IMG/VR virus record: IMGVR_UViG_3300023223_000669
Span: 62,001-126,000 of that record
Direction: 5' to 3' (one strand)
From: a virus
Length of the DNA: 64,000 nt
Shown here: one piece after another, positions 55,169 through 63,644 of the stretch
Layout: each line of letters starts with the position of its first letter
How positions within the stretch are numbered: the stretch's first letter is position 1
The notes under the pieces: generated by a model
What the model saw: only the letters and a program-made list of their open reading frames with translations
Database searches by the model: none
What the model was told of the DNA's origin: nothing
Program-made: the position numbers and the translations under genes

Positions 55169-58100
55169 ATTTCGCACACCTGAACGTACACTCTAAAGCG
55201 TCTATGCTGTATGGGTCGGCAGACATCAAGAAGATCGTCGCACGAGCCAAGGAGCTAGGACAGTCTGCGGTAGCCCTTACCGACTATTCGAACGTCTATA
55301 ACGCGGTCAATTTTTATCGTGAGGCGACCAAGGCTGGAGTCAAGCCCATTCTGGGTGTTGACTTGTATTTCTGTGAGGATGCAGAGCAGCTACGCATTCA
55401 GAAGGTACGTCAGGTGTCGCACATCGTCCTGCTGGCCGAGACCGAAGAGGGCTGGCAGAATATCACAAGAATCGTATCAGGGGCCAACACGCCTGAGTAC
55501 TTCTACTACAACCCTCGTGTCGATTTCAAGCTCCTCGAACAATACAGCGAGGGTGTTATCTGTCTGAGTGGTAGCAGCCTCGATGGTATAATCGCCCGCC
55601 AATTGTATGACAAAGTTGGCGATGATGGCGAAGTGGTGGAGCCCGCCGCCCTGTTCAAAGCCGAAGGTTTAGTACGCCGTTTCTTGAAGATTTACGACAC
55701 TGATCACTTCTGCCTTGAGATTCAAGACACTGGTGTAGCAGAACAAGACACGATTAACACTCGTCTGAGAGGTATTGCCACGAAGTATAGTCTCAAGATT
55801 GTGGCCACGAATAACGTACACTACGTTGAACAACATGATGCCGAGGCTCACAAGACCCTGTTAGAGATGAGCACTAATAAGTACAACCGTGCTACCTATA
55901 CTGATTTTGGTCCAGAGGAGTACTACCTCAAGAGCCGCGAGGAACTTGATGAAACCAATCTTTTGGCCGAGGAACTTAACGCGGCTCTTGAGATTGCCGA
56001 GCGTTGTAACGTAGAGCTTGATTTGAAGAAACGTCGTTTGCCCAAGTACCAGTTTGTGCCCGAGGGCAAGACTTCGATGGAGTATCTTCGGGAGTTGTGT
56101 GATAAGGGTTATGATCGTCTTATGCTTGGGCAATGGGCAACTCCCGAAGGGCGTGAGAGTTATACCGCACGTCTTGAACGTGAACTTGTTGACATCGAAG
56201 ACATGGGGTTTGCGGACTACTTCCTCATCGTCCATGATGTCATTTCTTGGGTACGAGAACAAGATATTCTGGTTGGTCGTGGACGCGGTAGTGCAGGCGG
56301 CAGTCTTGTTAGCTATACTCTTGGCATTACTGAGATTGATCCTCTTGAGTATGGTCTCATTTGGGAACGCTTCCTCAATAAAGGCCGTGGTGGCCTTCCT
56401 GATATTGATACTGACCTTCCCCGCTCAAAACGACAGAAGGTACTTGGGTATATCAGGGAGCGTTTCGGAGAAGGTAACGTCGCACAGTTAGTAACTCTTG
56501 GTGGCTTGCAAGCTAAAGCCATTGTTAAAGAGGTATTCAAGGTCTATGGTGTATCCTTTGATGAGGTTAATAAGATTACCGCACTCATTCCTGCCAAGAA
56601 CGAGGATCATGTGGCCATTTCTTTACAAGAGGCTATCGACGCTGTACCTGAATTAAAGGAATACTACGAACGCTACACGCCTTGGTTCAAGGTGGCTTTA
56701 GCTCTAGAGGGATGCTACAAGACCACAGGTATCCACGCTGCTGCCGTTGTGATTTCCGATGTGCCGTTTGATGAAAGTCCTTATCCGCTGACGCGAGCAA
56801 AGGATGGCAGCATGTTGTTTGGCTGGGACATGAACACAGTCGATTCTTTGAGTCTGCTCAAGCTCGATATTCTCGGTTTGACAACCCTAGACGACATCCA
56901 AGTGACTATGGATCTTGTCAAACATCGTCATGACATCGAGCTTTCGCGAGTGGCGATGCCGTTAGATGATTCGGCTACCTATGCCATGATTGGCCGGGGA
57001 TTCACCATTGGTGTTTTCCAAATCGAGAAACAACTTGGTCGCACCTGGAGCAAGAACCTCAAGCCGGAAAACATCGAAGAATTGAGTGACCTTGTGTCCC
57101 TTATCCGTCCTGGTCCGATGGAGTCTAATATGCATACGGCATATCGTAGCGTGAAGAACAAGGGTGAAGCTCCGGAGTATATCCACCCCAAGCTTGAGCC
57201 GATCATGGGGCCGACTTTCTCTGCCTTGTTGTATCAAGAACAGGTGATCTATATTTGTCAGCAATTAGCTGGCATGAACTCCGTGGACGCCGATATGGTT
57301 CGCAAGGCGATGGGCAAGAAGAAGCCCGAGGACATGCAGAAATGGCAAGATGTATTTGTTGACGGCTGTACTGCTAATGATATTGATCCTGTCACCGCTG
57401 AGGAAATTTGGGGTTACATCGAGAAGTTCGCTGGGTATGGTTTCAACAAGTCCCACGGTGTAGGCTACGCCCTTCTGGCGTACGAGACAGCTTATCTCAA
57501 GGCCAACTATACCGTGGAGTTCCTGTGTGCTAAATTGCGTCACTCAGATAGTCACCCCGACAAGTTTGCTCAGATGTCTGCTCTGGTTTACGATGGCAAC
57601 CTATTTAACATTGAGGTTGTGCCGCCTCGTGTGTCGCAACGCAATAAAGATTTTGCCGTGATTGACGACACGCATATTGCTTTTGGGCTTACAGCTCTTA
57701 AGGGCGTGGGCGTGACAGCAGTCAACGATTTAATCAAGATTAGCCGCAAGCATGATACCTTTGAGGGTATACTATGGCATATCATGACCACTAAGACAAA
57801 AGTCAATACGGGGGTTTTGATAGCACTCATTCGTGGTGGTGCCTTTGATGATCTTGTTGAACATCGTGTAGAAGCACAAGCACGATTTAAACTTTTGGAC
57901 ACCCTTACTGCTAAAGAGCGTGAGACTGTGCAAGAGCTTATACCACATCAGGAAGGTGACGCTGATTGGGTACGTATCATAAGTGCGATTGCCAGTGAAA
58001 AGAAAGCCCCGCTGGTTAAAGAGAAGTTTGGTGTCAAGATTCCGAATGCTCGTCGTCGTCCCAAGCTTCGTGAGGCTCTTGGTGAGTTTCATAGGCGAGA

Positions 58101-58473
58101 ATTGTTTGACAGCAAAGCACAGCGTATCGCGTGGGAACAACACTACCTAGGGATTTCCCTCAGTGGTAGCGAAGCCGACATTTACAAAGCAGAACACACC
58201 TGTATCGATTTGATCCGCAACAGCTTCCCCGATATGCGTTTTGAGATTGCTGTTTGTGTGGATGCCGTTCGTGAGATTGTGACTCGCAAGGGAGACCCAA
58301 TGGCCTTTGTGACAGCACGCGATAAAACCTATGTTATGGATAACATCGTTGTCTTCCCTAAGACATTCAGTTACTCCAAGAGACTACTGGAAGAAGGCAA
58401 CGTTTTGAAGATTAGGGGGCGGGTTGATGACCGTGGCTCCTTGATTGCTGACCGTGTAGAGAGAATACGATGA
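55165..58473 (+). CDS. dnaE: DNA polymerase III alpha subunit (DnaE-type)
   Basis: The 1102-residue protein has the full C-family polymerase. The PHP domain at about 1-270 starts with HLNVHSKASM and LTDYSN, which lacks the His of the metal-binding HxH and so is probably non-catalytic. The palm has GRGRGSAGGS and PDIDTDLP with catalytic Asp413 and Asp415, and the third Asp near 568 in LKLDILGL. Fingers and thumb have the YQEQVIYICQQLAG and KFAGYGFNKSH motifs. The C-terminal part has HhH and OB-like segments. E. coli DnaE is 1160 residues. No epsilon exonuclease gene is visible nearby, so proofreading may rely on the host or another gene. Confidence 0.95.
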   Translation: MNFAHLNVHSKASMLYGSADIKKIVARAKELGQSAVALTDYSNVYNAVNFYREATKAGVKPILGVDLYFCEDAEQLRIQKVRQVSHIVLLAETEEGWQNITRIVSGANTPEYFYYNPRVDFKLLEQYSEGVICLSGSSLDGIIARQLYDKVGDDGEVVEPAALFKAEGLVRRFLKIYDTDHFCLEIQDTGVAEQDTINTRLRGIATKYSLKIVATNNVHYVEQHDAEAHKTLLEMSTNKYNRATYTDFGPEEYYLKSREELDETNLLAEELNAALEIAERCNVELDLKKRRLPKYQFVPEGKTSMEYLRELCDKGYDRLMLGQWATPEGRESYTARLERELVDIEDMGFADYFLIVHDVISWVREQDILVGRGRGSAGGSLVSYTLGITEIDPLEYGLIWERFLNKGRGGLPDIDTDLPRSKRQKVLGYIRERFGEGNVAQLVTLGGLQAKAIVKEVFKVYGVSFDEVNKITALIPAKNEDHVAISLQEAIDAVPELKEYYERYTPWFKVALALEGCYKTTGIHAAAVVISDVPFDESPYPLTRAKDGSMLFGWDMNTVDSLSLLKLDILGLTTLDDIQVTMDLVKHRHDIELSRVAMPLDDSATYAMIGRGFTIGVFQIEKQLGRTWSKNLKPENIEELSDLVSLIRPGPMESNMHTAYRSVKNKGEAPEYIHPKLEPIMGPTFSALLYQEQVIYICQQLAGMNSVDADMVRKAMGKKKPEDMQKWQDVFVDGCTANDIDPVTAEEIWGYIEKFAGYGFNKSHGVGYALLAYETAYLKANYTVEFLCAKLRHSDSHPDKFAQMSALVYDGNLFNIEVVPPRVSQRNKDFAVIDDTHIAFGLTALKGVGVTAVNDLIKISRKHDTFEGILWHIMTTKTKVNTGVLIALIRGGAFDDLVEHRVEAQARFKLLDTLTAKERETVQELIPHQEGDADWVRIISAIASEKKAPLVKEKFGVKIPNARRRPKLREALGEFHRRELFDSKAQRIAWEQHYLGISLSGSEADIYKAEHTCIDLIRNSFPDMRFEIAVCVDAVREIVTRKGDPMAFVTARDKTYVMDNIVVFPKTFSYSKRLLEEGNVLKIRGRVDDRGSLIADRVERIR

Positions 58474-58715
58474 AATACGAATATGATGTTGTAACGTTAG
58501 AGCTTACTGAAGAACAACAACAGGTTATTCAGATGGGGCTTGGCGATATCGAACAGATCAATGCAATGATCTGCGATATCATTAATAAACGTGCTGCGGA
58601 CGGCTGGGAGCCGCTTTACCCGTTTTCTGTGCCGCAAGTGTGGTTTCGTAAAGAGATCAAAGCACGTAGACGCAAAAAAATTACAAAAAAGACACGACAG
58701 TCTGCTAAAAAATGA
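58470..58715 (+). CDS. Hypothetical protein, DUF4177-like, 81 aa
   Basis: The 81-residue protein starts MKYEYDVVTLEL, contains an N-x-x-A-A-x-G-W-E-P strand-turn and a V-W-F-R-K end, similar in layout to the small DUF4177 family of unknown function. A very basic C-terminal tail (KARRRKKITKKTRQSAKK) is unusual for that family and may bind nucleic acid. The start overlaps the polymerase stop (ATGA). A promoter-like element for the sigma gene overlaps its last codons. Confidence 0.55.
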   Translation: MKYEYDVVTLELTEEQQQVIQMGLGDIEQINAMICDIINKRAADGWEPLYPFSVPQVWFRKEIKARRRKKITKKTRQSAKK

Positions 58716-58721
58716 TATAAT
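58694..58721 (+). promoter_or_regulatory. Extended -10 promoter before the sigma gene
   Basis: A perfect TATAAT at 58716-58721 has TG at 58713-58714 (extended -10) and a partial -35 ACGACA (58694-58699, four of six) 16 nt upstream. Initiation would fall near 58728, which fixes the sigma start at or after that point. Confidence 0.5.
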
Positions 58722-58788
58722 GTATGATTACGCAGAAGATGATGAAGCACAATATCGTATGGCTAGAAGAGTCCAGCATAATGGTTGA
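58720..58788 (+). CDS. Possible 22-residue upstream peptide
   Basis: A frame of 22 codons starts at ATG 58720, ends TGA at 58786-58788 and overlaps the sigma start at 58781. The product begins MYDYAEDDEAQYRMARR. It would be translated only from the operon transcript, since the local promoter lies on its start. It could couple sigma translation to the polymerase transcript or be a chance frame. Confidence 0.25.
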   Translation: MYDYAEDDEAQYRMARRVQHNG

Positions 58789-59446
58789 TGAGATCTCTGA
58801 GGAAGAGGTTGAGTCTCTCCTGGATGAATATCGTCCTATCGTTACTCGCATTGCTCGATCGGCTTTCTATTCCTCAGCAGCTATTGATGTCAACGACCTT
58901 ATCCGCGTTGGTGAGTTTGCCGTCCTACAAGCTGTCAAAGCCTATGACCCCACCTGTGGTACAACCATTCGCTCTTTTGTGTCTAGAGTTGTACGAAACG
59001 AAATTTTCCATGAAGCCGCCCGCTTCTTGGGAGTGTTTACAGTAGACCACCGAGTCACCAGCCTAGCTGCCAAGGTTAATAAATTACACGCTAAGGGGCA
59101 GAGTGACACGGAGATTGCCGAGGTGCTCAATGCATCCGGCAGTCGCAATTTTGATGCGGACCATGTTCGCGATTTACGTATTGCCTATAGTCGCCGTCAG
59201 CATTCAGCTTTGACAGACGACGATGCTCTCGAAGAGTATTCTGCCGAGGAAAACACAATCCAAGAACTATTGCGGGGAGTTGTGCAAAACCCAATAGAGC
59301 AGACTATTTTAGACGAAAGGATCCTAGGCGATAAATCAGTAAAGGACGTGGCTTGTATCTTATGCCTATCGCAACGTCAAGTATACGATCTGGAAAACCA
59401 ACTCAAAGATCGTATCCGGAAAGCCATTGAAGATGTAACGGAATGA
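58781..59446 (+). CDS. Sigma-70-family RNA polymerase sigma factor
   Basis: The 221-residue protein has region 2 (DVNDLIRVGEFAVLQAVKAYDP with F-V-S-R-V-V-R-N-E-I following), a region-3-like HTH (QSDTEIAEVLNASGSRNFD) and region 4 (D-K-S-V-K-D-V-A-C-I-L-C-L-S-Q-R-Q-V-Y). It lacks an anti-core N-terminal domain and is short, as in phage and stress sigmas. ATG 58781 is chosen because the local promoter would start transcripts near 58728; the frame continues upstream to ATG 58724. It overlaps the glycosyltransferase by 4 nt. It may switch host polymerase to phage promoters. Confidence 0.85.
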   Translation: MVDEISEEEVESLLDEYRPIVTRIARSAFYSSAAIDVNDLIRVGEFAVLQAVKAYDPTCGTTIRSFVSRVVRNEIFHEAARFLGVFTVDHRVTSLAAKVNKLHAKGQSDTEIAEVLNASGSRNFDADHVRDLRIAYSRRQHSALTDDDALEEYSAEENTIQELLRGVVQNPIEQTILDERILGDKSVKDVACILCLSQRQVYDLENQLKDRIRKAIEDVTE

Positions 59447-61248
59447 ATGAGAAAAAGCGTGTATTGTTTATAGGTGAAGCCAGCAATTTGAGTACTGGCT
59501 TCTCGACCATTTATCGAGAACTATTACCTCGACTGGCAGCTACGGGTAAGTATGAAATCGCAGAGTTCGGATCATATGTTCGCCAAGATGATCCCAAGGT
59601 CCAAGAGTTTATTCAAGGACGCTGGAAGTTCTACGGTGTCATGCCCCTCACCCAGCAAGAAGGACAGGTTTTCAATCAGCCCAGCCCACACCCTAGGGCA
59701 AAGGGACTGAATACCAACCAGTTTGGCGAGTACAAGTTCAATCATGTTGTTGCCGATTTCAAGCCTGATATTGTCATCGATATTCGTGATTGGTGGATGT
59801 TAGAGTATCAAGAGCGAAGCGTGTTTCGTCCATTCTATAAATGGATTGTTATGCCTACTGTTGATGCTGAACCCCAGGCAGAGGAATGGATTCAAACCTA
59901 CGAAAATGCAGAAATGGTTTTGGCCTATTCTGACTATGGTGTTCATGCTCTGCGTCGTCAGAGTCAGTTGACTACCGGGGGACGCCGTAAGATGCGTGTG
60001 TTCCCGAAGGCCATGCGTCCTGGAGTTGATTTGGCTACATTTAAACCAATGGACAAGGCAGAGATTCGTGAACATTGGAATCTCTCTAAAGACAATCCGG
60101 TTATTGGCACGGTTATGCGTAATCAAAGCCGTAAGTTGTACCCTGATTTGATCGATGGTTTCGCTCGCATGCGAGAGAAGTATAAGGGCAATGAAGCGGT
60201 AGACAAGGCTGTTCTTTTGATTCATTCTTCGTGGCCAGATAATCAACATTCATTTGATTATCCGAGACACATTATGCGTCTTGAGTCTTATCCATGGATG
60301 CAGCATGCACAAAAAGGTATTCGAGGCAGCATTCTCCAGACGATCCACTGTCATACATGCAATGAGCCCTCTGTTGCGTTTGCCATGAGCCTGTGGGGTA
60401 AGCCTATCGAAGAAGGTAGAGTCAAGTTGCCATGTCCTCACTGTGGTAAGGTTGATGCTTCACCGCCGAATACTGCCATGGGTTTTTCACGCGAAGATCT
60501 TGCTAAACTGTATAACCTGATGGATCTCTATGTGCAATGTTCCATCTGTGAGGGTGACGGCATGCCCATTCAAGAGGCGAAAGCCTGTGGAGTGCCGACG
60601 CTAGCTACAGACTACACGGCCATGCGTGAGAAAGGAAGATTCCCCGACTACTCGCACTTTGAGGAGCTTGGTTATACTTCTCAGACGTACACTTGTCATA
60701 AGGGCGGCGAAGTGATTGATGTTGGTCGTTATTACTATGAGCCAGAGACCAGTTGTATGCGTGCTCACCCTGATATTGAAGACTTAGCCGACAAGATGTT
60801 TGCCATGATTAGCAATCAGGAGAAGCTGGATAGTCTTGGTGTAGAGGCCCGTACATGTGCCGAAGACAACTATGATTGGAATGTGCTTTGGAAACAATGG
60901 GAGTATGTTCTAGATAACGTTAAAATAAAGGATCGTTTGCAGACGTGGGATAGTCCCATCGCTGAGCACGAAGATATTGCTGCTGTGCCCGTGCCTGCTG
61001 CACTCAGCGATGAGCAATATGTTGAATGGCTCTATCTCAATGTTCTCAAATATCCCTCAGTTGATCCCGAGGGGGCAAAGGTTTGGGTACAGCATCTTGG
61101 ACTTGGTGTAACTCGCGAACAGATCATGCAACAGTTTGTAGCAATTGGTAATCAACAGTCCGATGGTAGCAAGATGCGTGATCAGATTCGTCAACAGGTG
61201 GCTGGTCTTACTATAAATCTACCGAAGCCCAAGCAGGAGTTCGTATAA
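59443..61248 (+). CDS. Large GT-B glycosyltransferase with zinc ribbon and DUF4214-like end
   Basis: The 601-residue protein is a GT-B enzyme. The N-terminal domain has LFIGEASNLSTGFSTIYREL and VVADFKPDIVIDI. The donor domain has IGTVMRNQSRKLYPDL, then D-G-M-P-I-Q-E-A-K-A-C-G-V-P, the usual nucleotide-sugar site. A zinc ribbon is inserted at about 303-334 (Cys303, Cys306, Cys331, Cys334). The C-terminal 50-residue segment near 522-575 follows the DUF4214 plan (Y-x-x-W-L-Y, then G-A-K-V-W-V-x-x-L-x-x-G). Ribbon and DUF4214 additions are unusual. It follows the sigma gene with a 4-nt overlap and leads a run of three glycosyltransferases. Confidence 0.8.
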   Translation: MNEKKRVLFIGEASNLSTGFSTIYRELLPRLAATGKYEIAEFGSYVRQDDPKVQEFIQGRWKFYGVMPLTQQEGQVFNQPSPHPRAKGLNTNQFGEYKFNHVVADFKPDIVIDIRDWWMLEYQERSVFRPFYKWIVMPTVDAEPQAEEWIQTYENAEMVLAYSDYGVHALRRQSQLTTGGRRKMRVFPKAMRPGVDLATFKPMDKAEIREHWNLSKDNPVIGTVMRNQSRKLYPDLIDGFARMREKYKGNEAVDKAVLLIHSSWPDNQHSFDYPRHIMRLESYPWMQHAQKGIRGSILQTIHCHTCNEPSVAFAMSLWGKPIEEGRVKLPCPHCGKVDASPPNTAMGFSREDLAKLYNLMDLYVQCSICEGDGMPIQEAKACGVPTLATDYTAMREKGRFPDYSHFEELGYTSQTYTCHKGGEVIDVGRYYYEPETSCMRAHPDIEDLADKMFAMISNQEKLDSLGVEARTCAEDNYDWNVLWKQWEYVLDNVKIKDRLQTWDSPIAEHEDIAAVPVPAALSDEQYVEWLYLNVLKYPSVDPEGAKVWVQHLGLGVTREQIMQQFVAIGNQQSDGSKMRDQIRQQVAGLTINLPKPKQEFV

Positions 61249-62498
61249 TGAAATTACTTTTTGTTGGTCCTCTTTTGGATTTTTCCGGCTTTGCTACGGC
61301 TTCACGTCGCTTCTTACAAGCACTCAACGAGAGCGACCTTGACTTGACGGCCCGTCCTCTACGGTATGATAAGTTGGATGATGGACAAGAGTTCACTCCG
61401 CCGGAATGGCTCGCCTCCCTTTTGAAGAATGATCTTCAAGGGGTTGATATGGCCCTTCAAATGACGACATCGAATACCGAGGCCGTCCCCGTGCCTGGTA
61501 TTTTGAATGGTCTGTATACCTTCTTTGAGACTGATCGTCTGCAACCTTTGTGGGCACAGAAGGCGAACGAGTTTGACTTCATCATTGTACCCTCGCGAAG
61601 CAATGGTGAGACGTTGCTCCGTTCGGGAGTGAATAAGCCTATTTTGTGTGCTGGCCCCCCTTGTGACATAGATGATTTCCAACGTGAACGTCAGCCGTTC
61701 GTCATTGAGCAGGCTGGTGACAGAACGATCTTCTATAATATTTGTCAGTTGAGTGCCAAGAAAGGGATTGATGTTTTGCTACGTGCTTACTATGCCGCAT
61801 TTGTCGGGGCACCCGATGAAGTGTTGCTTGTTCTCAAGACATATGTCAATATGGAGAACCGTCAGCAAGATGAAGAGATTGTTAAGCAGTATATCCAGAA
61901 TATCAAGCAACGTTGTCGTATTCCGGTTCCCCAACATCCTCCCGTGTTGCCATTAGTATATACCATGACGGACGATGAGATCCACGGTTTACATGTTGCT
62001 GGCCATGCGTACGTTTGCTCTAGTCGAGCAGAAGGATGGGGACTTCCCGTGTTTGATGCTTTGGCTCACGGTAAGACGGTCATCACCCACAATGCTGGTG
62101 GCTTGGCAGACTTCGTAACCCCAGAGAATTCGCTGCTCTATCAAGGCATGCCAACGTTCTTCTTTGATATGCCGCATCCTGATCCTGGTCTTTTTACTGG
62201 TGTTGAACAGTGCTTCGAGCCTTCGCCAGCACACTTAGCCCTCAATATGCGTAGGTTCCATCTACTCAGACGTGGTGCTGATGCTGGCGAGCTTGACGAA
62301 ACAATGCAGGCCGAATGGGCATCTGTACTGACGCGTCGTGAAAATGCTAAGCTTGTTGGCCAGAAGTTTGATTACCGTGCTATTGGTAAGCGTATTGTTG
62401 GTCAGCTAGAATCACTATTCGCCTCATGGAAAGAAACTGGTACAGCTATCTACACTCCGACAAATGATGAGAAACCTTCTCTGGAGGATTCGCTATGA
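61248..62498 (+). CDS. GT4-type glycosyltransferase
   Basis: The 416-residue GT-B enzyme starts KLLFVGPLLDFSGFATASRRF. The donor domain has IFYNICQLSAKKGIDVLLRAY and the CSSRAEGWGLPVFDALAHGK motif with E-x7-E-type spacing, then T-H-N-A-G-G-L-A-D-F-V. No membrane helix is seen. The start overlaps the previous stop (TAATG) and the end overlaps the next by 4 nt. With its neighbours it would build a short glycan or modify one acceptor in steps, but the acceptor is not visible. Confidence 0.85.
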   Translation: MKLLFVGPLLDFSGFATASRRFLQALNESDLDLTARPLRYDKLDDGQEFTPPEWLASLLKNDLQGVDMALQMTTSNTEAVPVPGILNGLYTFFETDRLQPLWAQKANEFDFIIVPSRSNGETLLRSGVNKPILCAGPPCDIDDFQRERQPFVIEQAGDRTIFYNICQLSAKKGIDVLLRAYYAAFVGAPDEVLLVLKTYVNMENRQQDEEIVKQYIQNIKQRCRIPVPQHPPVLPLVYTMTDDEIHGLHVAGHAYVCSSRAEGWGLPVFDALAHGKTVITHNAGGLADFVTPENSLLYQGMPTFFFDMPHPDPGLFTGVEQCFEPSPAHLALNMRRFHLLRRGADAGELDETMQAEWASVLTRRENAKLVGQKFDYRAIGKRIVGQLESLFASWKETGTAIYTPTNDEKPSLEDSL

Positions 62499-63634
62499 AC
62501 CAACAGCAAATCTATTACGAGCCGCAGATGCAATCGATTGCGGAGCGTGTCAATCAGCCGCCGCGTATTGTACAATGTATCCAAATGCACAACGAGGAGC
62601 AATTTGCCCCGTTGGTGCTGGCATCTATCTATGATGAGGTAGATCGTATTATTGTGATCGAGGGTGCCGTTGAGAACCGTCCGAACGCAACACAAGATGG
62701 ACACTCCACCGACAATACGTTGTCGGTGATTAAGAAATTCAAAGAAGAAAATGATCCAGACAATAAGATCCTGCTGGTCTCTATCCCCAAGTTTTGGAAA
62801 AACCTGGAGGAAATGAAACAGGTATTCCTTGATATGAGTATTCCGGGCGACTGGATCTTGATCAATGATGCAGACGAATTTTATAAGCCGTCTGATATCA
62901 GACGACTTAGGAAAGCTATTGAGCTTGAGCCGCACGCCTGCGAGTTTGTTCCGAACTTCCTGCACTTCTATCGTGACTGCTGGCATGTGGCCGTTCCTGG
63001 TCCCGAGTGGCAACCACAACATCAGCGGGTATTCAAATATGTACGCGGCATGATATACAATAGTCATCCGGTCGTTACTGACCCTGCGGGACATTGCACA
63101 TATTTCTCACCACATTATCAACAGCGTAGGGTAATGCTTAATGATTTCTTTATTTACCACTATGGTTATGCCCGTTCCAATATGGACGAAATCATGAGGG
63201 CGAAACAAGAATATTACAAGGGTGAGCTTGCGAAGCACGATGGGGCCGACAAGAAGTTTGATCAGAAAGTCAAGGACTGGTTTGATGGTACGGAACCACT
63301 ACTGAGGTTCGATGGAGAACATCCTCAAATCATTCAGGATCATTATCATGTGGCAAATAAGGTTGTGCCCAGAAATGTTCCTACCCTATGGCGGGACGAT
63401 CCTTTTTATAGTAAGGTGCTCAGGAATGAGCCCTATGGAAATATTTATTTGTGTATGACGCAGCAAGCAACGCCGCACATGCAACTGTATCACAACGGTA
63501 TGACTATTGAAAATGGTCTTGAAACAGAAGGCGATGTTCCTGTGGTACAGATGTCGATGGAAGAATATAAACAGGCCCTACAGTCTGGTGGCCTAGAAGG
63601 TTTTGGCTGTGGTAACCCCGCAGTCTCATGTTAG
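62495..63634 (+). CDS. GT-A type glycosyltransferase with DxD
   Basis: The 379-residue protein has a GT-A fold. It has RIVQCIQMHNEEQFAPLVLAS, a V-D-R-I-I-V-I-E-G strand, an N-L-E-E-M-K-Q helix and I-N-D-A-D-E-F-Y with Asp125 and Asp127 as the metal-binding DxD. Acceptor region residues follow, with HFYRDCWHVAVPGP and FIYHYGYARS. The C-terminal 60 residues are separate, ending in MSMEEYKQALQSGG and a Cys at each end of GFGCG. It closes the glycosyltransferase run and its stop is 10 nt before the next gene. Confidence 0.8.
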   Translation: MNQQQIYYEPQMQSIAERVNQPPRIVQCIQMHNEEQFAPLVLASIYDEVDRIIVIEGAVENRPNATQDGHSTDNTLSVIKKFKEENDPDNKILLVSIPKFWKNLEEMKQVFLDMSIPGDWILINDADEFYKPSDIRRLRKAIELEPHACEFVPNFLHFYRDCWHVAVPGPEWQPQHQRVFKYVRGMIYNSHPVVTDPAGHCTYFSPHYQQRRVMLNDFFIYHYGYARSNMDEIMRAKQEYYKGELAKHDGADKKFDQKVKDWFDGTEPLLRFDGEHPQIIQDHYHVANKVVPRNVPTLWRDDPFYSKVLRNEPYGNIYLCMTQQATPHMQLYHNGMTIENGLETEGDVPVVQMSMEEYKQALQSGGLEGFGCGNPAVSC

Positions 63635-63644
63635 GAGAAAAATT

